Source: Desulfonatronum sp. SC1
GTDB lineage: Bacteria > Desulfobacterota > Desulfovibrionia > Desulfovibrionales > Desulfonatronaceae
NCBI RefSeq assembly: GCF_003046795.1
Contig: NZ_PZKN01000002.1
Location: 143,912 to 207,911 of the forward strand
Reading direction: 5' to 3'
DNA length: 64,000 nt
A program made the position numbers and the translations under genes. The notes under the pieces were generated by a model. It searched no databases. It was not told the origin of the DNA and worked only from the letters and a program-made list of their open reading frames with translations. This document shows, in pieces, positions 1 to 8,697 of this stretch (its first letter is position 1; each line of letters starts with the position of its first letter).

Positions 1-897
1 TGGGGCGCAGCTGCTTCGTGTCTCGCTCTCGGCCCGGACCATGAGCAAGACGGCGAAAATGATCAGCGCTGCTCCCAAAATACCGAGATAGCCCAATCGT
101 TCGCCCCACCACGCAAAGGCGACCAACGCGGCCACGACGGGTTCAAACGTGGCCACCACCGAGGCCCGAGTGGCTTCCAGGCGGCGGAGTCCCGCGCAAT
201 AGGCCAGGAAGGCTCCATAGGTGGAAACAAGGGCCAGAGCGGACAAGGCCGTCCAGGCGACAAACGTCTTCTCGTGAAAGGTCACGAAAGGATACAGGGC
301 CATGGCTCCGATGGGCAAGGCGACAACCATCACAGTAGCCGCGGAGTACTTGTTCAAGTATCTCTTTCCGAAAATATAGTAGAGGGCATAGGTCAATCCC
401 GAAAGCAGACCATACCCCACCGCCGCCGGACTCCACAGACCGTCACGCAGAGCGGTCATGCCGTCCGGGCCGAGGCTGACTCCCAGGACGCCCAACAACG
501 TCAGGCCCACGGCCAGTATCTTGATGCGTCCCAGTGTTTCCCCGAGAAATAGCCAGGCCAGCAAGGCCACCCAGGCCGGCGCGGTATAAAGCAGAACCGC
601 GGCGACGGAAGCGCCGCCAAGATCCACGGTCTTTTGGAATGCGCCGTAAAACAGTCCGACGCAAACCAGGCCGAAGAAGAAAAAAGCAGGTAGATCGGCA
701 CGATGGACTTGCCACTGTCCGCAAATCGAGACATGAATCATGAAGAGCAACGCTCCCAGGGTCGCTCGCCAGAAGGCCACCTCCAGCGGCGTCAATCCTT
801 GCTGAAATGCCAGCAAGGCCAAGGGGCCGATCATCCCCCAGAGAGTTGCGGCCAGAAGAACATAGGCGTAGCCTGCCTTGGATTCCACCGGCGTCAT
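1..897 (-). CDS. EamA/DMT-family membrane transporter (3' end cut by window)
   Basis: The minus-strand frame is open from the ATG at 897 to the left edge (299 codons with no stop), so the C-terminus lies outside but little is missing, as the family is usually about 290-310 residues. The protein is almost entirely hydrophobic, with about ten predicted membrane helices in two EamA-type halves. It opens with a typical helix-1 pattern (ATLWGMIGPLAL), has GETLGR near the end of the first half, and TFEPVVAALVA followed by WWGERLG in the second half, all characteristic of drug/metabolite exporters. The substrate cannot be inferred. An AAAGG stretch lies about 10 nt before the ATG. The gene is divergent from the PHP gene at 1014. 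Confidence 0.88.
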   Translation of the reverse strand, partial: MTPVESKAGYAYVLLAATLWGMIGPLALLAFQQGLTPLEVAFWRATLGALLFMIHVSICGQWQVHRADLPAFFFFGLVCVGLFYGAFQKTVDLGGASVAAVLLYTAPAWVALLAWLFLGETLGRIKILAVGLTLLGVLGVSLGPDGMTALRDGLWSPAAVGYGLLSGLTYALYYIFGKRYLNKYSAATVMVVALPIGAMALYPFVTFHEKTFVAWTALSALALVSTYGAFLAYCAGLRRLEATRASVVATFEPVVAALVAFAWWGERLGYLGILGAALIIFAVLLMVRAESETRSSCAP

Positions 898-1013
898 TGC
901 TTGTCATCGCCTTTCGCGTCGTCAGCATAGCGCCGCCCTGGACACTCATTTAGTCCTTCAAGTATCTCTTTAATCATCATGGTCGCCCGAGCCTCCGGGT
1001 CTGCCGCGTTATT

Positions 1014-1709
1014 ATGCGTATTGATTGTCATTTCCATACAAGCCCACACTCCCGCTGCTCTCTCGTCAGCCCGAAAACCGCGTGTGAAGTAGCCGTTTCC
1101 AGGGGGCTGGACGCCCTGCTCTTTACGGAACACGGCGTCTACTGGGATCAGGACAGCCTCGACGCCCTGCAGTCCGCAAATCCGAAGTTAAAGCTTTACA
1201 CTGGAATCGAAATCGAACTGACGGAAGGGTATCATGTCGTGGCGTTCGGGGCTCGTTTGCTGGATCGCTCCGTTCCGCCACTCTCCCTCTCCGAACTTAA
1301 CCGCCTCGTCGCCCCTGAGCGCGACAACACGTTTCTCTTCGTCGCGCACGCCTTTCGCTACCAGCCGTATTCAACCCCCGAACTGGAGCAAATTCTGGGT
1401 TGTTGCGACGGAATGGAAATGCGGTCAATCAACATCCTGCGCGACCATGCCGTAGCGCACCCCACCAAGCTCGTGTCGGCGGACCATGCCCTCTACGAAC
1501 ACTCTTTACAAGCGTACAACCTTATTCCGGTGTATAACTCCGACGGCCACGACGAAGACAGTATCGGCCTGATTTCCAATGAATTGACCGGCGTCTCCCC
1601 TCCGTCGGACGAGACAGCCCTTGCCCGTCTTTTCAAGAGCAGCCACCCCGTTGAATTGCAGGACCGCCAACGGCTCGCCAGACATGCCCTCCTGGGCCTC
1701 AACTTGTGA
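1014..1709 (+). CDS. PHP-domain metal-dependent phosphoesterase
   Basis: This 231-residue protein has the PHP signature of a trinuclear-metal phosphoesterase fold: HFH at residues 6-8, TEHG around 38-41, a later HAF and a C-terminal NSDGHD. The compact length fits stand-alone PHP proteins acting on small phosphate esters or nucleotides rather than the PHP domain of DNA polymerase. The substrate is unknown. No strong Shine-Dalgarno precedes the ATG, so the start is less certain than the fold. It is divergent from the EamA transporter, with 116 bp between the two starts. Confidence 0.8.
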   Translation: MRIDCHFHTSPHSRCSLVSPKTACEVAVSRGLDALLFTEHGVYWDQDSLDALQSANPKLKLYTGIEIELTEGYHVVAFGARLLDRSVPPLSLSELNRLVAPERDNTFLFVAHAFRYQPYSTPELEQILGCCDGMEMRSINILRDHAVAHPTKLVSADHALYEHSLQAYNLIPVYNSDGHDEDSIGLISNELTGVSPPSDETALARLFKSSHPVELQDRQRLARHALLGLNL

Positions 1710-1805
1710 ATTTTTTTAAATTCGCAAACGGTCTGACCCGTAAAAGTTCAAGCTCTTGTTTAAGGAAAGCCGTAACCACTTAGCAAAGCCAGAGAAAAGA
1801 CCTGG

Positions 1806-1825
1806 ATGCTGGCTTACGCCGGCAT
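1806..1825. repeat. Short hairpin of an interspersed type in the 1710-1941 gap
   Basis: ATGCTGGC and GCCGGCAT form an 8-bp stem (one G-T pair) around a 4-nt loop. Short imperfect repeats of this kind are common in intergenic DNA of many proteobacteria. It sits between the convergent PHP and GGDEF genes and may act as a weak terminator. Nothing else was recognised in this 232-bp gap. Confidence 0.4.
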
Positions 1826-1941
1826 GACGTCTCGTACCATGTCGTTTCCCTGTTAGTCATATACCGACGAAGGCCGATGCGTTTCCGGCTATCCAGTCCG
1901 AAATGTCGCGGACGAGCTGAATAATTCGAAAAAAACCGATC

Positions 1942-2859
1942 TTAATTCGCCGCGGCCTGAACCCGGTTGCGGCCGGTGTCCTTGGCTTTGTAGATAGCAC
2001 CGTCCGCGGCGTCCACCAGGGCCAAGGGGGAAGTGTCCACGGTGGCGAAGCCTGTGGCGTGGCCCAGGGAGACGGTCACGTGGTTCGCGACCGGGGAGTG
2101 CGCGTGGGGGAGCTTGAGGTTGGCGACGGCCTCGCGCATGGCCGAGGCGATTCTCTCGGCCCCCTGGGAGTCGGTCTCCGGGAGCAGGGCCGCGAACTCC
2201 TCGCCGCCGTAGCGGGCGACCATGTCCGCCGGGCGTTGAACCACGGAGCGTAACGCCCCGGCCACCTGCTGCAGGCAGATGTCTCCGGCTCCGTGGCCGT
2301 AGTTATCGTTATAGTGCTTGAAATGGTCGATATCGACCATCACCACGCTGATGGGCAGGGCGTTTCGGGATGCGCGCTTCCATTCATGCTCCAGGCTTTG
2401 ATCGAAACTGCGGCGGTTGGCGATTCCGGTCAACCCATCCACCAAGGCCAATTTTTCGAGCATTTCCGTACGAATTTTTAGCTGAATCTGGGTGCGCACC
2501 CTGGCTTTGACCACCGGGATGCTGAACGGCTTGGAGATATAGTCCACGGCCCCGAGATTCAGCCCCAGGGCCTCGTCTTCGCTGGAGCTTTTGGCCGTGA
2601 CGAAGATAACGGGAATGTTCTTTGTTTCCGGGACGTTTTTGAGCCGCCGACAGACTTCGTATCCATCCATCTCCGGCATCATGACGTCCAGCAGGATGAT
2701 GTCCGGCGGGTCGTCGGACGCGGCAATGGCCAGAGCCTTTGGGCCGTTGGCGGCGATGCGCACCCGGTAGTCCGCTCGCAGGGCTTCGGCTAGCACCTGG
2801 ATGTTGACGGGAACGTCGTCCACGATCAATACGGATCGGAACTCCTGGGATTCGGACAT
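1942..2859 (-). CDS. Response regulator with GGDEF domain (diguanylate cyclase)
   Basis: This 305-residue protein joins an N-terminal receiver domain (acidic DD at 14-15, phospho-acceptor D58, conserved K110) to a GGDEF domain. The active-site signature is GGEEF at 218-222, a catalytically competent variant. An RxxD inhibitory site (RPAD, 209-212) lies exactly five residues before it, so product inhibition by c-di-GMP is expected. It should make c-di-GMP when phosphorylated. The start overlaps a GGAG ribosome-binding site inside the 3' end of the upstream hybrid kinase gene (2863-5148). The two are almost certainly co-transcribed and form a cognate kinase-output pair. Confidence 0.93.
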   Translation of the reverse strand: MSESQEFRSVLIVDDVPVNIQVLAEALRADYRVRIAANGPKALAIAASDDPPDIILLDVMMPEMDGYEVCRRLKNVPETKNIPVIFVTAKSSSEDEALGLNLGAVDYISKPFSIPVVKARVRTQIQLKIRTEMLEKLALVDGLTGIANRRSFDQSLEHEWKRASRNALPISVVMVDIDHFKHYNDNYGHGAGDICLQQVAGALRSVVQRPADMVARYGGEEFAALLPETDSQGAERIASAMREAVANLKLPHAHSPVANHVTVSLGHATGFATVDTSPLALVDAADGAIYKAKDTGRNRVQAAAN

Positions 2860-2862
2860 GCG

Positions 2863-5148
2863 TCATACTCCTTGTTCCGGTCGCGACGACACGGCGGTTC
2901 GCATCGCCTGGAGGACGGCGAAGGCGGAATCGTAATCAAAGCGTTCCAGACATCGCCGTGCTTCCTCCATCAAGCCCCGCTCTCCTCCGGCCAAGGCCCG
3001 TTCCAATCGTTCCAGGACGGCTTCCTCCACCAAGTCTCCGCTTTCCACCAAACGGATTATCTTGTCCAGGATTTCCAGGGAAACCTCGGGGTCCAGTTCT
3101 CCGGAACCATCTGAATAAACAGGGATATCCGGCGAGCAGACATCGGCGGTGGAAGCCCCTGGTACCGGCTTCGTCGCCGAATCGGAGCGTCCGGCGATCC
3201 ATTTGGCCAGAACGGTGAACAATTCATGGGACTCAATGGGTTTGGCCAGATAGTCGTCCATGCCCGCGGCCAGACAGTCCTCCCGGTCTTGAGCCATGGC
3301 CCCGGCTGTCATGGCGATGATCGGAATATGGGGTTCACGATCGTAGGGGTCAGGATTCAGCGGTTCACGGTTCACGGTTGTTTCCGTGGTGTCGTCGGAA
3401 TGGGTTGCAATTGGCGCAACTCCGTCGGGCGCATCGCGGTGCGCCCCTACACCAATACCGATATTCGCCGTTTCTCCAACCGTTGAACCGTTGAACCGTG
3501 AACCGTGAACCTCCGCTGCGCGGATCCGCCGGGTCGCCTCCAGGCCGTTCATTACCGGCATTTGGACGTCCATGAGCACGGCGTCGAATCGGTTGGGCCG
3601 GTCGGCGTTCTCCACAATCTCGTCCCCGAAAGTCCCTTGCATCGCCTGAACAGCCTCCAACCCATTTCGAGCGACAACGACACGCAGTCCAGCCTGCTGG
3701 AGGTGTTCCCGGGCGACTTCCTCGTTGATGGCGTCATCCTCGACCAACAAAACCCGCGCCCCCCGAATGGAGTTGACCAAGGTCCGGATATCCGGAGGGC
3801 TCGCGGCGGTGCAGGGAGTGGAAGATAGGTCGGATTCCGATTCCGTGGCGGGTAGAAAGCTCGCGGTGAGTACAAAGGTGCTGCCCCGGCCTGGAACGCT
3901 ATCAAAGACCAGGTTGCCGTTCATCATCTCGGCCAGGTGTTTGCTGATGGCCAGTCCCAGTCCCGTGCCGCCGAACTTACGGTTGATGGACGTGTCGGCC
4001 TGGGAGAAAACGTTGCAGAGCCGCTCGCGCTCCTCGGGCTTGATGCCGATGCCCGTATCCTTCACGGAGAACCGGAGCCGAACCTGCTCGGCGTCCCGGC
4101 GCTCCAGGCCGACGAGCAGTTCCACCCCGCCGTGTTCCGTGAACTTCACGGCGTTGTTCAGCAAATTGGTCAGGGCCTGTTCCAGGCGCAGTGAGTCGCC
4201 CACGAGACTCCGGGGAACATCCGGTTCCACGTAAAAAGAGAGCGTCAGCCCCTTTTCCTTGACCGGCGCCTCCATCAGCGCGGCCAATTGATCCAGGGCC
4301 TCGTTCAGGGCGAAAAGCCGCTGCTCCAAAACCATCCGTCCGGCCTCGATCTTGGAAAAATCCAGGATATCGTTGAGAATACTTAACAACATCCTGGATG
4401 AGCGCAGCACTTTTTGCAGATAGTCGCGCTGCCGAGGTTCCAGTTGGGTTTCCAGGCAAAGCTGGGTCAGGCCGATCACCGCGTTTAGAGGGGTGCGGAT
4501 TTCATGACTCATGTTGGCCAGAAAATCGCTTTTGGTTCTGGATGCAGCCTCCGCCGTCTCCTTGGCCTGGACCAAAGCAGCTTCAACCAACTTGCGCTCC
4601 GTGACGTCCCTGGCCGCGGCGTAAATGCTTCCCCCCTGGGGCTTGGAGCGCCATTCGATCCACCGGTACGAGCCATCCCGCGCGCGTAAGCGATTTGCGA
4701 AATACAGCACGTCCTGCTGAGCGGCCAGGTTTGTGCCGACGGTCAGAGTCTGGTCCATGTCCTCGGGATGGACGAAGTCCAGGTACGGTCGGCCCTCAAG
4801 CTCCGAAAGCGGATATCCGAGCACATTTTCCCATTCCGGGTTAAGCCGGATAAAGCGCCCGTGGACGTCGGCAATACAAAGCAGATCCAGGGATACGCTA
4901 AAAAACCGCTCCAGTTCAACGTTCTTTTTCCGCAGGGCCTCATCCGCCGCGGCCATGCTCGCCGCGACTTGCGCCCGTCGCCGCTGGTTCACCGTGAGCA
5001 CAAACACGGAGACCACTGTCAGCAGGGCGAACAAGCCACCCAGAGCCAAAAGATGCTCTTTGCAAAGTACCTGGAGAGTGAAGAACCCGCCGAGAACCGC
5101 CAGCAGGGCCCCCAACAGCAACCATTCCGTCAAGAAGTGTCGTTTCAT
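2863..5148 (-). CDS. Membrane hybrid sensor histidine kinase (TM-PAS-HisKA-HATPase-REC)
   Basis: The 761-residue protein has two N-terminal membrane helices (about 10-30 and 34-54), a PAS/PAC region (about 75-190), a HisKA domain with the H-box SHEIRTPLNA (H215), an ATPase domain with N-box NLLNNAVKFT and G-boxes DTGIGIK and GGTGLGLAIS, and a C-terminal receiver with acceptor D527 in MDVQMPVMNG. The receiver is abnormal: between RRIRAAE and PHIPIIAMTAGA there are about 60 residues (547-606) where a few are normal, and the DNA of this stretch matches local intergenic repeats. About 110 C-terminal residues follow with no clear HPt histidine motif. It probably phosphorylates the REC-GGDEF protein encoded immediately downstream. 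Confidence 0.92.
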   Translation of the reverse strand: MKRHFLTEWLLLGALLAVLGGFFTLQVLCKEHLLALGGLFALLTVVSVFVLTVNQRRRAQVAASMAAADEALRKKNVELERFFSVSLDLLCIADVHGRFIRLNPEWENVLGYPLSELEGRPYLDFVHPEDMDQTLTVGTNLAAQQDVLYFANRLRARDGSYRWIEWRSKPQGGSIYAAARDVTERKLVEAALVQAKETAEAASRTKSDFLANMSHEIRTPLNAVIGLTQLCLETQLEPRQRDYLQKVLRSSRMLLSILNDILDFSKIEAGRMVLEQRLFALNEALDQLAALMEAPVKEKGLTLSFYVEPDVPRSLVGDSLRLEQALTNLLNNAVKFTEHGGVELLVGLERRDAEQVRLRFSVKDTGIGIKPEERERLCNVFSQADTSINRKFGGTGLGLAISKHLAEMMNGNLVFDSVPGRGSTFVLTASFLPATESESDLSSTPCTAASPPDIRTLVNSIRGARVLLVEDDAINEEVAREHLQQAGLRVVVARNGLEAVQAMQGTFGDEIVENADRPNRFDAVLMDVQMPVMNGLEATRRIRAAEVHGSRFNGSTVGETANIGIGVGAHRDAPDGVAPIATHSDDTTETTVNREPLNPDPYDREPHIPIIAMTAGAMAQDREDCLAAGMDDYLAKPIESHELFTVLAKWIAGRSDSATKPVPGASTADVCSPDIPVYSDGSGELDPEVSLEILDKIIRLVESGDLVEEAVLERLERALAGGERGLMEEARRCLERFDYDSAFAVLQAMRTAVSSRPEQGV
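3331..3510. repeat. Intergenic-type repeat inserted in frame in a receiver domain
   Basis: Within the hybrid kinase gene this 180-bp stretch contains tandem GTTCACGG/CCGTGAAC units at both ends and a central GTAGGGGCGCACC hairpin-type sequence (on the minus strand, near 3440-3452). The same GTAGGGGCGCACC core occurs in the exbD-exbB gap at 58119-58131, and CCGTGAAC-type runs occur near 28911 and 58761. The insertion keeps the reading frame and adds about 60 residues between helix 3 and strand 4 of the receiver. Confidence 0.7.
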
Positions 5149-5206
5149 GAATTACGACCGCGTGAGGAGTTCGATTCGAGCAGGAACACCGCTTTGCCGT
5201 GCACGA

Positions 5207-5365
5207 TTAAAGATGTGAGCGGCCAATTATGATTGATATGTACCAAAAAGTTGCATCCTGAGCACAGGTCCGGACAAAGTCAATCACGGCCTGAATAAAC
5301 CGTGCATGCAGGTCCGACGACGAACGGGTTGACAGCGGAGCCGGACCTCCATAGGCCTCATCCAT
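5207..5365 (-). CDS. Possible small protein or remnant of unknown function
   Basis: In the 245-bp gap between the hybrid kinase and the gene at 5394, a minus-strand frame reads as a plausible 52-residue protein (start MDEAYGGPAP, with SSDLHARFIQAVIDF and a hydrophobic tail). No convincing ribosome-binding site was seen and no family was recognised. It could be a decayed C-terminus of a lost gene or a chance frame. Confidence 0.22.
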   Translation of the reverse strand: MDEAYGGPAPLSTRSSSDLHARFIQAVIDFVRTCAQDATFWYISIIIGRSHL

Positions 5366-5393
5366 TTCCACACTAATAAGATCAGTTCCCCAA

Positions 5394-6389
5394 ATGCCCT
5401 CTTCTAACCCCTTGTCGAACGCTTTGCACGCCGCGCAAGACTTCCTGCGCCGCAACATCCTCGCCGCTCGGCAGGTCTGCGCCGTGCTGTTCAAGATTAT
5501 GATTCCGGTGATGATCGTGATGAAGCTCTTGCAGGAACTGGGCCTGGTAGCCGTGGTCGGCCAGGTGATGGGGCCGATGATGGAACTGTTCGGACTGCCC
5601 GGCCCCATGGGGCTGGTCTGGGCCACGGCCATGCTGACCAACCTCTACGCCGCGGCGGTGGTCCTGATTACCCTGCTGCCGGAAGCGCCCCTGACCTCGG
5701 CCCAGGTCACGGTCCTGGCGACAATGATGCTCATCGCCCACGGTCTGCCCGTGGAACTGAGCATTGCCCGGCGTTCCGGAGCCCGGGTGCGCGCGCAATT
5801 TGTCGTGCGGATCGGTGCGGCCATGCTCTGCGGCTGGCTGCTGCATCTGGGCTATGGATGGCTGAATTGGGGTACGGCGCCGGTCCAGCCGTCCTGGATT
5901 CCGGACGCTCCGCCAACGGGCTTGGCGGCCTGGATGCTGCGGGAAATCCGCAATCTGGCGGGGATCGCGGTGATCGTATTGATCATGCTCATGCTTCTGG
6001 ACGTGCTCAAGCGCCTGGGCGTCACGGACCTGATGATCCGCCTGCTCTCCCCGGTGCTTAAATCCATGGGCATCGGCCGGGAAGCGGGGACCATTACCAT
6101 CGTCGGCATGACTCTGGGCCTGTCCTACGGCGGCGGGTTAATCATCCACGAAGCCCGCTCCGGACGTATTCCCGCAAAGGACGTCTTCCTGGCCCTGACC
6201 TTCATGGGCCTGTGCCACAGCCTGATCGAAGACACCCTGCTGATGCTCCTGCTGGGCGCGGACGTCAGCGGCGTGCTCTGGGCCAGAATGGCCTTCTCCC
6301 TGGCCTTCCTCTGGATCCTGGCCTGGGCCGTGGCCCGCCTCCCGGAATCGGTTATCAACAGGCTGCTGATCCGCTCCCCAACGCCCTGA
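5394..6389 (+). CDS. Nucleoside-recognition (Gate) domain membrane protein
   Basis: This 331-residue integral membrane protein has eight or more hydrophobic segments in two similar halves, each with a pattern seen in nucleoside-recognition/Gate proteins related to SpmA/SpmB and the FeoB gate (PGPMGLVWATAMLTNLYAA in the first half, GMTLGLSYGGGLIIHE in the second). Such proteins are thought to form transport gates but their substrates are mostly unknown. The ATG lacks a strong Shine-Dalgarno. It stands alone, convergent with the XRE-PAS gene, and nothing nearby suggests a partner. Confidence 0.75.
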   Translation: MPSSNPLSNALHAAQDFLRRNILAARQVCAVLFKIMIPVMIVMKLLQELGLVAVVGQVMGPMMELFGLPGPMGLVWATAMLTNLYAAAVVLITLLPEAPLTSAQVTVLATMMLIAHGLPVELSIARRSGARVRAQFVVRIGAAMLCGWLLHLGYGWLNWGTAPVQPSWIPDAPPTGLAAWMLREIRNLAGIAVIVLIMLMLLDVLKRLGVTDLMIRLLSPVLKSMGIGREAGTITIVGMTLGLSYGGGLIIHEARSGRIPAKDVFLALTFMGLCHSLIEDTLLMLLLGADVSGVLWARMAFSLAFLWILAWAVARLPESVINRLLIRSPTP

Positions 6390-6489
6390 AGATGGCTTGC
6401 GTTCCTGTGCAGCCCTGCACGCGACGACTCTCCACCCGTGGCTTTTTCCTGAGGTCGAGGCAAACCGTACTGAACACTTGCAACGAAAA

Positions 6490-8550
6490 CTAGCGACTAT
6501 TCGCCGGTATGGCCGCGCCGATGGCCGCGGCCACGATGCGTAGCACGCTTTCCTCGGCCGCCGACCAGATTCTGGGGGTGCGCACGGAGTCGAACCCGAG
6601 AAAGCCCCAGAAGCGTCCATCCACCTGAATCGGGACCACCAGCAGGCTTTGGATTTCCTGGGCCTCCAGAATGAGCCTTTCTTGTTCCGGAAAATCCTGC
6701 ACGAATCCCATGATCGAGTTCCCCGCGTTCATTTCCCGCACCCAGCGAGGGGTAAGATCGCAAAGCGGGACGTTTTGCAGCATCGGATTGTCGATCTGCG
6801 GGGTCACGTCGGTCCTGGACCATTCCAGAATCTGGCTGGAAAACAGCTTTCCGGTCGATTCGTTCTGGTGATTTTTGAAGATGTAGACGCGGTCCGTATT
6901 CGTGCGCAGACCCAGTTGGGTTAAAATGCTCGGAAAGCTCTGGTCCGGACTCGACGAACGTAGAAGCTTCAGCGCGGTCGTCGCCGCCAGTTCCAGAAGC
7001 AGATCCCGCTGCTGCAACGCGTCCTCGTCCTGCTTGCGGACGGTGATGTCCCTGCCCACGGCGTAAACGAACTCGCCCATGGCCTGTAGATTCCATTCGA
7101 TGGTTCGATAGCCGCCGTCCCTGGCGCGATATCTGTTGATGAGGGACCGCACGTATTTGGCGGTGGACAGCTTTTCGAAGGTGGCAACGCTGTCAGTCTG
7201 GTCTGCCGGGTGAATGAACCGAAGGTACTTATAACCTTCCAGTTCGCTCCGAGGGTAGCCGAGGAGGTGCTCCCAGGCCGGACTGAGCCGCAGAATGTAG
7301 CCGTTTTTTTGTTTGATTACCAATAGATCCTGGGAAATCGAGAAAAAACAGTCCAACTCTTCAATTTTGGCCCGCAGGGCCGCCTCGGTATGGCGCAGTT
7401 GCTCCTGGACCGTCATGATGTCCGTAAGGTCGTGGATCGTCACGACCACGCCCACGATATTCCGGTCGTGCCGGCACGGCATGTAGGTCCGCTTCACGAA
7501 CCGCGGCCCGCGACCATAATCCACCCAGCCTTCGAGCTGGGCCTTGACGCCTCGCAGCAACGCCCGATCAAGGTGGGGTCGGATTTCCTTTTCGAAAAAC
7601 TCCTCTCCCCAGAATCGGCTGAGAAAATCGGCGTAGCAGGCGCTGTGGAGCTTGCCCGCCGGCACGCCGACAAGCTGTTCATACGCCTCATTGACCACGA
7701 CGATGGTCCCGGAACGGTCGACAAAGGCCTGGGCGTCCTGGGAGTTTCGCACCATCAGCCCCCAGATGCGCTGAAGATGCTCGGCCTTCGCCTTTTCTTC
7801 GGCCTTTTGCTGATATTTTTCCAGAGCCAGGGCCAAATCCTTGCTTCGTTTTCGGACATGATTCTCCAATTCCTCCTGATTGTGCATCAGGGTTCCGGCC
7901 AAGGCCGTCATGTCCGTGACGTCCTGGAGGACCAACAGAGCCGCCATATCCATCCCTGATTCGACCTGTCCTTGTTCCACATGGATGGAAACGGTTCGCG
8001 TCCCCAGGGACCTGGCTTCCACCCGAATCAGGATGGCACCTTCACGTCCTTGCCCGAACCCTGATTTGGCGTACTCGACGAGTCGTCGCACCTCGTCATG
8101 CTTTTCCGGAGACACATGTTTCAGAAAACGCTTCAGGGTTGGTTTGACGGAAAAAGGCGGATACCCCAACAAGTCGAAAACCGAAGCGCTCCAGCGCATC
8201 CTCCTTGCCTCGTCGCCCAGGGTCCATACGCCGATCCTCTTGAGAGCGCGGATATCCTTGCGCCAGGAACGATCCTCCTCAGAAGATGAGACTGTTTTCG
8301 AGGCCGGGGAATGGTCGGGAGGTTCCTGGTCCGGAAACAGGAACAGATTGACCATGCTGACGTCCAACACCTGAGAGAACTTTTCCTGCACAGCGAAGGA
8401 CGGTGAGGACGACCCCTGTTCGATGCGGCTGATCTGACGCGGACTCAATCCCACCTTGGCGGCCAGTTCGGCTTGAGTCATGTTCCGCAAGGTTCGCAAA
8501 TAGCGCAGGCGCGCGCCGAATCGGCGCGCTGTGATGGTGGGTTCAGGCAT
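6490..8550 (-). CDS. XRE-family HTH protein with PAS and GAF sensor domains
   Basis: The 686-residue protein begins with a Cro/C1-type helix-turn-helix (about 9-65, with TQAELAAKVGLSPRQISRIEQG). It continues through three or four PAS-like units (about 95-510, including FFSISQDLLVIKQKNGYILRL and the PAC-like RARDGGYRTIEW) and ends in a GAF domain (about 520-680). No histidine kinase, GGDEF, EAL or AAA output is present, so the HTH is the only evident effector. It is probably a soluble one-component regulator. The middle PAS closely resembles that of the hybrid kinase at 2863-5148, suggesting domain shuffling. It is convergent with 5394-6389. Confidence 0.85.
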   Translation of the reverse strand: MPEPTITARRFGARLRYLRTLRNMTQAELAAKVGLSPRQISRIEQGSSSPSFAVQEKFSQVLDVSMVNLFLFPDQEPPDHSPASKTVSSSEEDRSWRKDIRALKRIGVWTLGDEARRMRWSASVFDLLGYPPFSVKPTLKRFLKHVSPEKHDEVRRLVEYAKSGFGQGREGAILIRVEARSLGTRTVSIHVEQGQVESGMDMAALLVLQDVTDMTALAGTLMHNQEELENHVRKRSKDLALALEKYQQKAEEKAKAEHLQRIWGLMVRNSQDAQAFVDRSGTIVVVNEAYEQLVGVPAGKLHSACYADFLSRFWGEEFFEKEIRPHLDRALLRGVKAQLEGWVDYGRGPRFVKRTYMPCRHDRNIVGVVVTIHDLTDIMTVQEQLRHTEAALRAKIEELDCFFSISQDLLVIKQKNGYILRLSPAWEHLLGYPRSELEGYKYLRFIHPADQTDSVATFEKLSTAKYVRSLINRYRARDGGYRTIEWNLQAMGEFVYAVGRDITVRKQDEDALQQRDLLLELAATTALKLLRSSSPDQSFPSILTQLGLRTNTDRVYIFKNHQNESTGKLFSSQILEWSRTDVTPQIDNPMLQNVPLCDLTPRWVREMNAGNSIMGFVQDFPEQERLILEAQEIQSLLVVPIQVDGRFWGFLGFDSVRTPRIWSAAEESVLRIVAAAIGAAIPANSR

Positions 8551-8576
8551 GTTCTTGTTTTTTGGAGTTCACAAAA

Positions 8577-8630
8577 GAATCATCCGGCTGGATGTCGCCG
8601 ATCAGGCGACACCTTCCAGCCGGATGATTC
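8577..8630 (-). terminator. Long hairpin after the mcp gene, possible terminator
   Basis: GAATCATCCGGCTGGA pairs with TCCAGCCGGATGATTC, and an inner GTCGCC/GGCGAC pair extends the stem with a small internal bulge. On the minus strand the hairpin is followed by TTTTG, fitting a terminator for the mcp transcript. It lies 27 bp before the start of the XRE-PAS gene, so it could also act as an attenuator there. Confidence 0.6.
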
Positions 8631-8647
8631 TCAAGCGAGACGCGATG

Positions 8648-8689
8648 AACCGTTCCTTCGCGGTCGTCAACGACCGCGAAGGAACGGTT
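8648..8689 (-). terminator. Perfect 19-bp hairpin directly after mcp stop
   Basis: AACCGTTCCTTCGCGGTCG and its exact reverse complement are separated by a TCAA loop. An imperfect ACGCG pairing extends the stem on both sides. It begins about ten bases past the mcp stop codon. There is no T-run directly behind it, so it more likely protects the mRNA 3' end or works together with the second hairpin at 8577-8630. Confidence 0.6.
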
Positions 8690-8697
8690 GACGCGTA

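Noticed and set aside
1707..1784. 25-codon frame starting at a GTG overlapping the PHP stop
   Set aside because: Too short, no motif, and no sign of conservation that can be judged from the sequence alone.
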